Part shown: positions 32,342 to 44,269 of the stretch, in pieces
Position numbering within the stretch: the stretch's first letter is position 1
How the letters are laid out: every line of letters begins with the position of its first letter
Source of the DNA: Massospora cicadina
Lineage: Eukaryota; Entomophthoromycota; Entomophthoromycetes; Entomophthorales; Entomophthoraceae
Reading direction: 5' to 3'
Assembly: GCA_022478985.1 (NCBI GenBank)
Contig: JAKSZP010014447.1
Location: forward strand, 124,001 to 188,000
Length of the DNA: 64,000 bases
The notes under the pieces: generated by a model
Database searches by the model: none
The model's input: the letters and a program-made list of their open reading frames with translations, nothing else
What the model was told of the DNA's origin: nothing
Made by a program: the position numbers and the translations under genes

Positions 32342-33765
32342 ATGGGCGACTTTAATAACAAAAACAATACAACATGGGCGAGCGTCGCGGCAAGCGGTGC
32401 GCTTAATGGTATAACTAAGGGCAAGAAACGCCCTGGAGGGGGACCAGGAACCCAATCTGCAAAGAAATTGCAAACTCAGACACCATCTGGGTTTATGGTA
32501 TTTACTGTAAAGCACGCGCAATACATGTACATTCAATTCAACCAACCTTTGTCAAAGGTGGAACACTGGATCAGACTCTTCCTTGGGGATGAGTCACCAA
32601 CCCTGTGGGAGAAAACATGTGAGGCACAGCCCTCACTTTTCCCTCACGCGGTGTACATAGCCACCAACAACATGGGCCACGGCTGAATTAATATTGGTTT
32701 TGAAACAGCTGATGAAGCCAATGCCGCAGCAAAAATCTGCGTGGAAATTGCCCTCCCTGAGGGCAAAAAAATTGTGCACACCGCGCGCACCAGATGGAAC
32801 AAAGCAAAAACTTTGTTCATCTCCTTTGACTCGCTCCCACCAACCTTCCTCATAAGGTAATCGAGGAGGAGCTCCGCAAAGGTCTTGTGGCCTACAGAGA
32901 AATCCAACAACTTGAATTACAGCGATTTCGCTTAATTCCCGACCTGTGCACGGGCAAAGCTATTGCTGTAATCAACCCCTTCCCAGAAGTGGAAGAGGAT
33001 TTATCCAGATTTCCCCGTGAAGCAGAATTTCACTTTGCAGATGGGGGCCAGTTGGCTGCATTCTGAGTTACACCAGAATGCGCACCACCCATTTGCAACC
33101 ACTGTGGCTCACTGGGCCACAAGGAACATGCATGCCCTGTAAAAGAGGGCTTAACGGAAAAATTATTTTTGTGAAGAAGTTATGGACGAAGATAATAAAA
33201 ACTTTGCCAAAATGAGTGATAGCCACCACCCATTCCACTGGGGTGAAGATGGAATATACTCCATCGTGGACCCAGTTACAAGTAAACAGCGTAAAGCAGC
33301 ACAAAAAGCCACAAGAGAGCAGCGGCTGAAGCGGTGGCACACGCGGAATCCGCCATTAACCACGGACAAATTCAGGAGGATATTTCAGATATTCATCAAA
33401 CCAACCAATCAGAACAATATGCCCATGTCAAAAATTTTCACAGTAACCAGACTGAGCCACAAAGCGTCATCAGTCATGCACATACTGAGGAACAATGCAA
33501 CCGCAATTTGGGTGAAAATGTGGTGCACAATGCAACAAAGTTGAACCTCAAAAATATAAAATACAATCAACAACCCGCATCAAATCAACATGAGACCTAT
33601 GCAGGAAAAGTTGACACAAATGCAAAAAACTGCAATTCCCTTGAATCATTGGGTCAGATAAAGGGAACCAACAATGGCAGTGAAAGAGTTGGAGTACAGA
33701 CGCGGAGCATGGCCAAAATGAACCGCGGTGGGATAGGGCCAGAGGGTCCTCCCAACTGCTCCTGA
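32342..33765 (+). pseudogene. LineB ORF1 protein
   Basis: The frame starts MGDFNNKNNTTWASVAASG and is open to 32686, then broken by a stop and shifts but followable to 33765. The zinc knuckle CNHCGSLGHKEHAC (CX2CX4HX4C) lies near 33097-33140. The start region is duplicated (a 16-base unit at 32304-32319 and 32338-32353), placing a second, out-of-frame ATG upstream. The equivalent region of LineA aligns throughout. An RNA-binding role follows from the family. Confidence 0.75.
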
Positions 33766-33783
33766 GGCGCCACGGGCACCTCA

Positions 33784-34503
33784 GTGTCAATAGGGATATT
33801 AAACATCGTGGGAGCCAGGACTCATACGTCCCAAGCCAAAAAGCTGGCATTCCTGAGAAAACCTCTTGTAGACATCTTGGCCATCCAAGAAACCCACTGC
33901 CTACAAGGGGAAGAAGAATCCTGGTCAACCAGGGTCGCACCATCACAATCAGTATGGACATCTCACTGTGGGGTGATAGTCCAAAACAACAAAAATTTAA
34001 AAATTACAAATTCATCATCACACTTGCACGGTTGAGTCCTGGTAGCAACAATCACATGCCAAAATGAAATAATTTTGTTAGCATGTATCTATGCACTGTG
34101 CACTGCAACTGAGAGAAAAAAATTTGAAAAAATTTCTACCCTCACCCTCCCACCAGATATCGTCATGTTAGGCGATTTCAACTGCTGGGATAACCCCAAT
34201 ACAGATCTATGGCCTAATCCCAGGGGATACCCACCTGGACACATTGAATATCGCACAATGAAGGCATCTCTTGGCTTACAGGATGCTCTTCCTCCCAATT
34301 CACCAATCCTTCCCCATATGACAAGACCCAACATACGTGAGGAACTGCTCATATCAATGAGTCGTATTGACCACATCCTCATCCCACAATCCCACCACTC
34401 AAGAATCTCCAAATTTACAACAAAAAAGATCAATTTTTCTGATCACCAATTAGTTACGGTGCAGTTAGTGCCAACCCAATCCCACACACAGGTGTCGCCT
34501 TGA
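33784..34503 (+). pseudogene. LineB AP-type endonuclease
   Basis: All main motifs are visible: ILNIVGART (start), VDILAIQETHC, DIVMLGDFNCW, MSRIDHILIP and FSDHQLVTV. One stop near 34035 separates the first 83 codons from the rest (34075-34503). It nicks target DNA. It is close to intact and lies just after ORF1, about 18 bases from its end. Confidence 0.85.
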
Positions 34504-34875
34504 AGAAAGCTTCACCCAGAAAATATAAGATTGCCTGAGATATCTGACTGGGTTGAAAATAAGGCTACAAACCCATAATTCACAGCCCCATTCACTTCAG
34601 ATCCTATTGGAACATGGGAAAATTTCAAAAAAGATTTAATCAACAAAACCCGACATATTGCATCATGCAAGTACACCGCGGACACAGCCACAATCAAGCG
34701 TACCTTGGCAGAACTAGACCACCTGGAAACAAATACTCTGAGATCTGGCTAGAGCCCTAATTGGGGATGCAAATGGGCAGAAATTTCAGCCTAACTTAAC
34801 AATTTCATCTTTGAACACCAACATAGAATCAAAGTATCAAACAAAGGTAAGTTCAAAAAAGAAGGCGAAACCTAA

Positions 34876-36477
34876 ATGAAATACTTTTTCTGTCAATTTC
34901 ACTCCCGCGGAAACCAGCCCACGTGCACACAGGTCCGCAAGACCAACAGCACTGTGGCAACTGACCCTGAGGAGGTCAAGGCGGAAGTACACTGCTATTA
35001 CACCAAATTATATCATGATATGCCAACAGATCCACAAAAAATCAAAGAACTTATTCAAACTGCCAAGATACAAAGTACACCACCAAATTACAATATACTA
35101 TCTCTTATCACACGGGAGGAGCTTTGGGAAACAATTCGCGGTGCACCACGTAGGAAATTCCCAGGGCCTGATGGGATACACTACGAATTTTACAAAAAAT
35201 ATTTTCAACAAATCGCCCCCCTCCTATTGGCGTCAATGAACCAGAGTTTGTTGGAAACACGCCTATTACCAGGAGGCCATGAATCCTACATTATAACCTT
35301 ATATAAAAAGGATGACAAGTTGGACCTGGCCAACTGGCGCCCAATTGCACTCTCCAACGCTGACACAAAAATTCTAACAAAAGTTCTAGCAGCTAGATTA
35401 GGCGCAATTGCATCTGACGTCCTATCACCCAACCATTTTGGGTTTATACCAGGGCGTTCAATATGGAACAACATTCACCCTGTTGAAAATATTTGCCAAT
35501 CCAAAGCAACTGATGCCCTGGTCTTCTTGGATCAGGAAAAGGCGTATGACCGTGTTAGCTGGCCATACCTAAAAGAATGTCTACATGCCTTCAAACTCCC
35601 ACCAAGATTCATAAAATGGGCGATGCTCCTAACAGAATCTGCAACCATGGCTGTATGCAGCCCTGGATTCCTAACAAACAAGATTAAACCACACAGAGGG
35701 CTCAAACAAGAGGATCCCCTCAGCCCACTGCTATACAATTTCAGCTTTGACCCGCTCCTCCGAGTAACTGACTCACGTCTCATGGGGATAACCGCACAAG
35801 GACAACCAACAGTCAAGATACTGGCCTTTGCAGATGACTGCGTAGCAGGTATAGCAAACAATGAAGATGTCCGACAGCTGGAACACACTCTAGAGGAATA
35901 CTCCAAGGTGAGCAATGCATCGCTCAACAAAAGGAAGACAGAAATCATCCTCTTAGGCAAATACACAAACAATTGGGCCACAACATCAGAACCTCACACC
36001 AACACTCGAAGAAAAAACCCAATTATATTACCCTTTGCAACACCTCCCACCACCACTCCTGTCCAACACCTTGGAATCTGGCTAGAATCAGAGGGATATG
36101 CTAATGAGACAATGGAAAGTAACCTGTTACAACGGGTATCCAAACGCGTCGCTTCCCTCAAGGGGAGAACCCCAGGACTAACAGGACGAGTTACAGTTGC
36201 TAACTCGCTCATCCTCCCAATACTGTGGTACCAGGCCCATGCGATAGCCTTCTCACCTACTTTTATAACCTCAATTCACGCGCTTATCCAGGGCTGGCTG
36301 TGGCCTGGCTCTCACCCTCCTATTTGGATGGAAACACTATTTGGCCCACGCTCAAGCGGAGGCATGGGACTAATAGATTTTGAGGAGCCATGCCAATCAC
36401 ATCCTAGGTACTTGGATAAAGGAGATCCTTGCTCCAGACCTCCTACAACAACATTGGTCCAGAGCAGCAAGGACTAA
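34876..36477 (+). CDS. LineB reverse transcriptase, 533-codon open frame
   Basis: RT motifs in order: FPGPDGIHYEFYKKYF, KKDDKLDLANWRPIALSN, NHFGFIPGRSIWNN, FLDQEKAYDRVSW, GLKQEDPLSPLLYNFSFDP, and LAFADDCVAGI with both catalytic Asp residues. The QEDPLSP motif has Glu where Gly is usual (QGDPLSP), which may weaken activity. A linker of about 370 bases with stops separates it from the endonuclease. It carries out target-primed reverse transcription. This is the longest intact enzyme frame in the window and a candidate recent source for the non-autonomous copies. Confidence 0.9.
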   Translation: MKYFFCQFHSRGNQPTCTQVRKTNSTVATDPEEVKAEVHCYYTKLYHDMPTDPQKIKELIQTAKIQSTPPNYNILSLITREELWETIRGAPRRKFPGPDGIHYEFYKKYFQQIAPLLLASMNQSLLETRLLPGGHESYIITLYKKDDKLDLANWRPIALSNADTKILTKVLAARLGAIASDVLSPNHFGFIPGRSIWNNIHPVENICQSKATDALVFLDQEKAYDRVSWPYLKECLHAFKLPPRFIKWAMLLTESATMAVCSPGFLTNKIKPHRGLKQEDPLSPLLYNFSFDPLLRVTDSRLMGITAQGQPTVKILAFADDCVAGIANNEDVRQLEHTLEEYSKVSNASLNKRKTEIILLGKYTNNWATTSEPHTNTRRKNPIILPFATPPTTTPVQHLGIWLESEGYANETMESNLLQRVSKRVASLKGRTPGLTGRVTVANSLILPILWYQAHAIAFSPTFITSIHALIQGWLWPGSHPPIWMETLFGPRSSGGMGLIDFEEPCQSHPRYLDKGDPCSRPPTTTLVQSSKD

Positions 36478-37340
36478 CTTTGCACAGGCGCTCAAGTTAA
36501 CCAACCCACATAGTCCACCCAGACTACTTTCATACCTTGCCAAGCACCCTACTGCAACGGGTCCACATGGAACCTCCCCTCATTTCAAACATATCCTCTG
36601 AACTATCCGCCATATGGGATGGACCATAGAGAACATGGGTACTATACAGGGAAGGGGATGACCCAGCCCCCAATTCAAATTAAAAACCCAGAAAACCACA
36701 CCCAGAGTGATATGCTCGCAACAACCCCAAGCATAGCTAGGCTATAATACCTAGATATGCTGGACATTCCCTATGATTTAACCACACAGAAAGCAATGTG
36801 GAAAATGACACACCACCCACTCCTACAACCAAGGCTAAGAGCAAACGCCTGGCGCTGTTTGAGAAGGACCTATAGGGTGCAGACCACTCCAACTCCCTCC
36901 ACAAAACATGTGCAGTATGTGGAGGGGAGGGATCCCTACATCACCACCTAGAAACATGCCCCCCAACCAAAGCTATATGGCAGGAAGTTGCACGCCTGCT
37001 CAAGATTCAAAACGAACAGGAATTCTCAATATCAAAGAGTATCTTCGTGCTCCAGATTGAGTCACCAAATTCATCTACACTCCACTCCCTAATAATACCC
37101 ATTGCAATGTGGACAATACACACAATTGCATTAGATGCGTTCAAGGGCGCGGTCCCAACCATTCATAAGATTATTAACAGATTCCATGTCCACTTACTAG
37201 AGCACTTCCAAGCCTGGCTCTATGGATATATGAGACCAAGACAAAAAGCGCTCATAGAATCATGGTTCCCACTCTGGTTCCTCCACACAGACCCTTTCCT
37301 TCACACCTGCTCCATAGCAGGGGAAACCCCCTCAGAGTAG
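36380..37340 (+). pseudogene. LineB ORF2 C-terminal region with zinc motif
   Basis: After a frameshift near 36390 the RT C-terminal domain continues (36380-36601), with further stops to 37340. The finger CAVCGGEGSLHHHLETC (near 36908-36958) matches the LineA motif CVVCGQYGTLFHRLEKC. The last block (37047-37340) aligns with LineA sequence to the left of 18515. A role in RNA or DNA binding is inferred. Confidence 0.7.
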
Positions 37341-37497
37341 TGCACCAACCCCCCATACCTGGCAGTCCCGCTGGCAACAGGGGTAACTTGAGTACCCTGG
37401 GGTGCCCAATTTTTATATTTATTAGTTATTATCTTAGTTTCACATATATTTGGTAATATCTGTCCCTGGTCAGCTTACCTCAGTTAAATAAAATAAA

Positions 37498-37977
37498 CTA
37501 GTTCAAATCTCAGGGCCATGAGAATTTGAGGCTATAGTATTAAAAAGCTGAGTCATCCAAATTAGGAAATTTAGCTTTCAGCCTATCAGAATGAGGGTAG
37601 ATATTTTGTGGTAAAACCAACCCATGTGGTAATGATTTGATAATTTGTACCCAATCACTGGTGGGTAAAATCTTCTCACCTTGGGGGAGAACAGACCCAT
37701 GTGGTAATGAACACCTCAAATTTGGCTGAGGAGTCAGAGCAATCCTATTATCAGTTCTTACCTTATTAAGCCAATTTTGATTATAAAACATATTTTCCCA
37801 ATGGGTAGGGTTCCACCAAGAATCTGCCAAGGTCTTTTCACCATTGGTACTCATATCCTCATTAACCATAATATTGTTTGAAGATTGAACATGTAATTGG
37901 TTAATCATAGTAGTAGATTTGGGGGCATTCTTACCTCCAACACACTTTTTGAAAGTCAAGAAGGAGAATATCTGACA
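37498..37977 (-). repeat. GypC 5' LTR, outer part
   Basis: Matches 25911-26390 with scattered differences and ends ATCTGACA, followed by the target repeat ATTAT (37978-37982). Confidence 0.9.
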
Positions 37978-37982
37978 ATTAT

Positions 37983-39350
37983 GTATGAACTTATCTAGTA
38001 GATGGATATGGCCAATAGATTCTCCAAGTTATAAAATTTTGGCACCTGGCCATGGTAAATTGGTGTTTTCTCATCTTCTATCTGATTGTCCTATTAATAA
38101 TGATTATTAATACTTTTTAGGTTGTGTTTACATACCTTAAATTCCTGAAAAGAAGTAATTAGCTTGTTTTCATGCTTTGAGAAGTAGTCTTATTTTGTAG
38201 GAAAAATTTCTATTGTATACATAGGCAAAAGGTATCATATTTTTGTTATTAAAAGTGTGAACTTAAGGGTAGTGAGCGTACTAGAATCACTTAGTATCTT
38301 TGTGGAAATTGTTGCAAATACTTTCCCAATTACAAGCAGGATTATTAAAATAAGTGAGTTTATATCATATAACTTTTTTTACAGATCGAATTTCTGCACC
38401 ATTGGCAAGATCTTATTATTTTTGGTGCTCCCTTAAAACCAAAATATTACCTAATATGGATAGTAACAACACCTCATCAGAATTTTATCAAAAGTATGGT
38501 GACTATGAGATGGAAACTTGCAAATGTGTAACGCATGGGTTCACTTTAGCATGACATAGACTAATTAGGTATGTATACACAAGTCATAGAACAAATTAGT
38601 GATATTAAATCAGACACTTATCATTGGATGCTTGAGTTTCATCCAAACTTACTTAAAAATTCATGGAAAATAGCAACAAAAATACTAGTATCAAGTAACA
38701 AATTCTGTATCAAATTAAAAGTGTTAAGTGAGGCAATTACCCGACTAAAAAAACTCTTTAACATCCATAGGGATGCTGTTTAAAAGTATAGATTTAATTA
38801 ACAATTATACTTAGTATGCAGAATGATTTATTACTAAATGATAAGTGTTCTTAGAAAACAAAATTGAGCAGACCATAATTTGATTTCCAAATAATTAAGC
38901 GCTTTAACTCACCATAAATTTAATTTTAGAAAATTACAAATGGTTCAATATTATTTTAGTTTCTGAGGTTTTGAGTCCTGTGCTAAAATTTACATATACA
39001 AAATATTGGTTTCAATCAGTTTTTACCCATCTCAAACTTTTAAAAATGCGAGTTGATTAACTCAATTCTGTTAAGGATGACGTATTTCTATATAAAAATC
39101 GCCTGGATCGCTTTAAAATTAAAAACTATGGCAATATGTTGGTTGGGAAGTTTCTCAACTGTTAGATTATCTCCCAATTAAAAAAGAACTGCTTTCAGAT
39201 ATCTGGACATACGGAGCAGTCTGAAGTAGAATACCAAGTAGCTTTTGCAATAGGAAATTAACCCATTTTACCAGAAAAAAAATCTCTAGCCCTTCACCTC
39301 ATGTGTATCTAGGATTTCCTCTACATCATACTTGGGCTTCCCCAATTCCC
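37983..39350. other. Unassigned A+T-rich DNA right of GypC
   Basis: Short plus-strand open stretches at 38354-38554 and 38571-38783 have no recognised motif. An exon pair interrupted by an intron cannot be excluded (a GTATGT-like donor lies near 38568). I see no better explanation. Confidence 0.35.
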
Positions 39351-39359
39351 TAGAATTAA

Positions 39360-40825
39360 TTGGTAATGGCTTTTCTGAAAATAGAACCTTTAAACTCCTT
39401 AGTTGGGATGTGTGGATTACTGAAAGAGCCTTCGAGATTTTTGGCAATAAAAGCTCATAAGCTGCATCTACAATTGGTTGAACGGATTCAAATGGCCTAT
39501 GCCAATGGTCTTAATTTACGATTTTTAATAGAAACCTTGTAATTCTTTAAATTGATAAATACCTATTCTCTTAATAGAGATTTCTGACCCATAGATATCC
39601 AGCGGTCAGCCTGCTTCTTCTGCTTATAACTGGCCTGCTCTAGGTTTGCTTTTAGAACAAACAAAAACTTTGATGTACATTAGATTATTTCATCAGCACC
39701 TTAGCACCGTTTTCCTTCATGTTCACCCAACATCTCTGGGGATTGGCCATGATTTGCAAAGAATGGAGAAATCTTAATAGGAGAGGCATCTATTGTTTAT
39801 AAGCAAATTGTTCCAATTGGATCCATTTGGCCAGTAATTTTTTTAAGATGTAACAATGCAGATATTTTTAGGACCTGCTTTCCCCTTTCATTATGACCAT
39901 CTGATTGAGGATGGTAATCTGATGATAAACAAGGTTATATTTAAATTTCTAATAGTTGTTCCCAAAAATGAGAGGCAAACTAAGGTCCTTGATTAGAAAT
40001 TACTTCCTCTGGAAGATCATGACTCTAACGAAATGATATTTAATCCATTGATCCCTATAAAATTGGGACATTAGGGATTGGTGGTTGCATTCTGATGATG
40101 TGACTTAGTAAACCTTAAAAAATACAATTTAAATCTTATTATTAATTTATCAATTTAGGCTCATGATCACCATAGCAGTGTGAAGATCATTTACGCTTCC
40201 ACGCCTAAGCTATTTAGTAATTTTAACCATGTTGGTCTAGTTTATAATCCCTTGGCCACCATTCCAACCTTTCCAAATTTAATTTTCTCCCATATATGAA
40301 AGCATGATATCCTAATAAATCGACTGATTTTGCATCTAGATTTATTTATATAAGTCTGGGTTCAAGTTTAAGGTTATTTATATCAGTGGTTTTTGGCTGA
40401 AAAGAAATTCCTCAGCACCGTTGTCAGATGAGGGGGATATATCTAACTATCCAAAAATTGTTCAAGTCTTACAAAGAACTGGGCTTAAGGTTTTTGATAT
40501 TTTTTTATTAAGACATACAATTAAAAGTAAAAACTCCTAAATTCTTGAATATCCTTATTTTAAGCTATCTAATAATGACAAAAAAATTATGTTTTACCAA
40601 AAGAATATCCTTAATTTATTTTCTGGCCTTGATATTCTGGGAAAATTGGGGATTAAACTTCAGGTATAATTGCTAAGCGCTTCTGACCCAAGATCTATAA
40701 TGATTTGCTCTTTAAGGTTTCTCTGACATTGTGTTATTCTTTAGAAATGCAGCATTTAATTATTGCAATCAGTTTTTGAACTCTGACATTATGAATATAA
40801 GATTCTTTAGTTAGGGGATGATCCC
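39360..40825 (-). pseudogene. GypD: chromovirus-like integrase remnant
   Basis: On the minus strand the integrase core shows SSDYHPQSDGHNERGKQVL (near 39880-39945), then ISPFFANHGQSPEMLGEHEG and ANLEQASYKQKKQADRW. This is the signature of chromodomain Ty3/gypsy elements. Stops are frequent. To the right (40300-40825) only weak traces remain, up to the start of GypE. No LTRs were assigned. Confidence 0.6.
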
Positions 40826-41442
40826 TGTTGGCATTTTTACTTCAGAATAGCCAAAATCATCTCGGGATCAGGATGACAGTATGGTCAATCGTTGTCCAAT
40901 GGGTTCAAGCCTTCAAGAATCAAATGTATTGAAAACTAATGAGCCTTTGCCCCTAACTGGGAAAGAAATAATAAAAGAGATTGGGTTTTATCATGAGATG
41001 AGTCTCCATTTAAATGTCAGAGCTAACATTTGGACGCCCTAGTATAGAGGGAGGTTGTAAATCTTAAGGCTGATCTAAGAGAAAGATCACAACTCAGCCC
41101 TCATACTGGATGAGAAGTAAAGATCCTGAATGAAGGAGACTTGAGCGCTATCTGCCACAAGGCCCCTACTCATCCCTTTTATCAAAAACTTTAAACAACA
41201 AAGGTTATCATTTATATCCTTGACAAATCTATCCCTGATTTTCTTTACATGGTTTTGATAAAAAAAGTATATTAACCCAGATTAGTGCATAATACTAGAA
41301 CCTGAAGAAGCTAAAAGTCTATGCCATCGCCTCTATTTAGCCATTTTGAAGGACAAAGCCATATCAAAGACCATTCCCAGCTTAAGTTCCTACAGCCCCG
41401 GTCACCCAGTTTTCTTAGCTTGCTTTTTAGTAAAAGTTAAAA
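40826..41442 (+). repeat. GypE 5' LTR
   Basis: Begins TGTTGGCATTTTTAC and aligns with 48635-49555 after removal of SineB (about 617 against 620 bases). Shared landmarks include ATGGTCAATCG and TGAATGAAGGAGACTTGAGC. Confidence 0.8.
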
Positions 41443-41444
41443 CC

Positions 41445-41461
41445 TGGTGCTCGCTACAGGG
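41445..41461 (+). promoter_or_regulatory. GypE primer-binding site
   Basis: TGGTGCTCGCTACAGGG lies 2-3 bases after the LTR. It differs by one base from the sites of GypC and GypG. Confidence 0.8.
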
Positions 41462-42659
41462 GACACCCCAAGTTATAACCAGTGAAACGTCAAACACAAG
41501 ATATAGAAGGAAAAATTATAACAGATCCCCTCCTCCCAATGGAGAGAGAAGCATTACTCAATGGGTTAAACCAGGGTGCATCATAGGAACTGATTGTTTT
41601 TGTATTGGGCATTACAGGTGAGTGGTTGGCATCAATGAGTGTGGGTTGGACTTGATTTGTTCGTTAGAATGGGAAGTTTAATAGCTGCCATGTTAACAAG
41701 CCATGCTGCCTTAAAGATCTGAAGATGCCAAACTAGGAGGAAATCGTTATCAATCAACGTCATATGTTAATTGATGCCCTCAGAGTTTTTTGGTAAAAGC
41801 AACAATCATGCACAAACATATATGTCCAACATCTAAGCGACGTGATTTTTAGAAAATTAATGAACATTGAAACTCCCAACATACACTATGTATTGTCATA
41901 GATAAAAATATTTTTAAGCCAGACTGACTAAGTACATCTTATTTGAAAACCATCCATTGACCGTGTTGGACCTTGTACAAACAATTTCCTCCTGGATAGT
42001 CATCTTCAAATCTTCAAAGAAGCGTGGCTTATTGACATGGCGGCAAATAAACTATCCAATTTAAAGAGCAATTTAAGGCCAACCCACACTCACTGTTGCC
42101 AGCCATTCGCCTGTACTACCTGATACAAAAAATAGGGTTGTGATGAACCATGTACATCATAATTCGAAGTACACCCAAATCAACTTGAGAACTTAGAATT
42201 TTAGGCCACCTTTGATTCATGCTTCCCTTAATGAACCCTAGTCAGTTCTACCTCAAAATTGACAACCTTGCTGATAGGATCTTGCAGCTCCATGATAGGA
42301 TCTGCTACCCTGAGACCCAAAATAGCCATTTGTGAGCTTCAGCTGTCCCTTCCTCATTTGAAGGCTCTATGTCTCAGCTTCCTTATCAAAAAGTGAGTTG
42401 GTTGGTGGAATGGTCCTACCTTCAGCAATTTCTACCCAGAACTTTAGCACCTACTCCAAGTGGTGGGTTTACATCATTAGGAAATATTAAGTCCAGCTAG
42501 GATTACTGTAAACCTTGAATTCCAAACTGGTCAAATTTTAAGAATCTGCTTCCGCGTATATACACAATAATAAGGATCTATACAGGACAACTGACGCCTT
42601 ATGAGTGATGCCAGAGGCCAAATCGCCTTGATAGACTCTGGCGATTGCTGCATATATTG

Positions 42660-44040
42660 TAACCACCTTACTTAACAGCTGCAAGGTGTAGTCTTTAAGG
42701 TAAATGAGTACACCCAAAATACTGCTTCAGAGGTTACCAGCCAAACTAAAATCCTGGAATCTAATTTAACCCAGCAATTGAGTCGCGTAGAGGGACTGCA
42801 TCTTCAGCTCAAGCGTCAAAGAGACACATTCATCAAAGGACCACAAGGGCCTGAGGGTCTGAGACTTAAAGATCCTGAAGGCCCCCATGGCTTTGGGGGG
42901 ACTGAAGGACGACATGGCACCAAGAGGTCCCCTGGGCCTTTTGGGTCACCTTCCATTCTTGCTGAGCTTCCTGAGGACCCTTGACATGGTAAATGCTCAA
43001 GAAGTTAGAAGACCTTCAGAAGCAAGTTGATACTATTTCTCACAGATTTGAAGTTCACCCAGATGAAACCCCTATTGACGCTGTCATTACCTTAAACGCC
43101 CTTGACTTTGAACTGAGAAATGATTTATAATTCATGGTATTTACTGATAGATCTTTGGTGAGATGAAGCTCAAATTCACAAACCTGGATGATCGTGTCAA
43201 TTCTATAAATCTGAAATCCTAGACCTGAAATCCCAACACAATCATAAAGCCAACGACAGTACTCTCAATTAGTGCTGGAGCAAGTTTCAGGATAATTCAG
43301 AGAAGATTTGACGACAAATCCATAAGCAAGCCACTCAAACTTATGCCACATCTGAATCTACCAAGCCTAGACAAGTTATTGATATTGGCATATATGCCTC
43401 TTATATGCCCAATGTGTCGATTTTTAACTTAGCTTCACGGAATGAATCATTACAGGCCAAAAAAGTATTTATTTTATCTTAAACGCTTTTGAAAACACTA
43501 TGGAGGAGGCTATTAATCACTTAAAGGGCAAGCATATATATTTTTTTCTATGTGGGGAAGCTATGGAAATTATGGCCCCTCACCTTCGGGAATGCCAGAC
43601 CTGGGCTCAAGTCAAGACCGCGCTCATACAATAATTTGGCTCTGATCAGACTCTCTCAAGTCAAAATCAAGCTTTTATGGTATTAACCTCAAATAAAGGT
43701 GAAATATAATCTGACTTTTCACATTGTTTTTATGCTAAAAAACAACTTCTAGTTATACTAATTGGATCATTTTAAATGATGCTATCATTGACATCCTTTC
43801 TGCCCTTGCGGCATGCCCCAAAGTTTCATATGTTGGGAATTAAGCAAACCTTCACTTGCATCCTCGACATCAAGGATGCACTCAATGAGTTCCTCCATCC
43901 ATTCTGAACAATTACCCTTCCACGGTTCAGGCTTCATCTAGACCCAGAGTGCATGCACTGGAGTCCAAGAAGAAGGATATAACCACTTGATCCTACTGTA
44001 AAGGCCGCCAACACAGTAGGGAAGAGTGCTAAAATGTCAA
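42660..44040 (+). pseudogene. GypE Gag with collagen-like repeats
   Basis: The open stretch 42778-42984 contains glycine every third residue in two blocks (GPQGPEG, then GPHGFGGTEGRHG and PGPFGSP), preceded by a heptad-like helical segment. The capsid-like region 43060-43900 is full of stops. A zinc knuckle near 43985-44035 reads SYCKGRQHSREEC, with a stop in place of the first Cys. It is the expected Gag position after the leader 41462-42660, in which I recognise nothing. Confidence 0.6.
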
Positions 44041-44269
44041 GTGGAAGAGGAAGAAGGTGACTTGTCAGGAAAAGAGATTTCAGTATGAAGGCAGTGGCTC
44101 TTTGTGCTGACACATCCCCCATTGTGCCTCTAATTATGACTGAAAGCCCCAATGAGGTCATTAATAGAGAGCTCTGAAACTATTAGTCAATAATTATCAA
44201 TAAACTAATTGATTCTCTTACTCTTGATGAGTTGACAATGCTTCTCACCCTTCCGCCCAACTTCAATAG

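Larger units (their letters stand above)
32225..37497 (+). mobile_element. LineB: full-length APE-type LINE
   Basis: It is flanked by CTAGTTCAAAT at 32214-32224 and 37498-37508. The uninterrupted target is present in the other GypC LTR (25910-25920), which proves the insertion point. Contents on the plus strand are ORF1 with zinc knuckle, AP-type endonuclease, RT, C-terminal zinc motif, and the shared 3' tail ending in TAAATAAAATAAA (37485-37497). At 5.3 kb it appears 5' complete, since its first bases resemble the LineA start (CTTTTCTTTCT). It is the best preserved LINE here, but ORF1 and ORF2 each have stops or frameshifts. Confidence 0.93.
25742..37977 (-). mobile_element. GypC: Ty3/gypsy element with a LINE in its 5' LTR
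   Basis: Target repeat ATTAT occurs at 25737-25741 and 37978-37982. The left LTR is 25742-26390. The right LTR is split into 32047-32224 and 37498-37977 by LineB. Between them on the minus strand lie gag with a coiled coil and zinc knuckle, protease, RT, RNase H and integrase. Without LineB the element is about 7.0 kb. Its frames are longer than those of GypA, E, F and G, so it is younger than they are, but RT is inactivated. It has no chromodomain. Confidence 0.92.
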
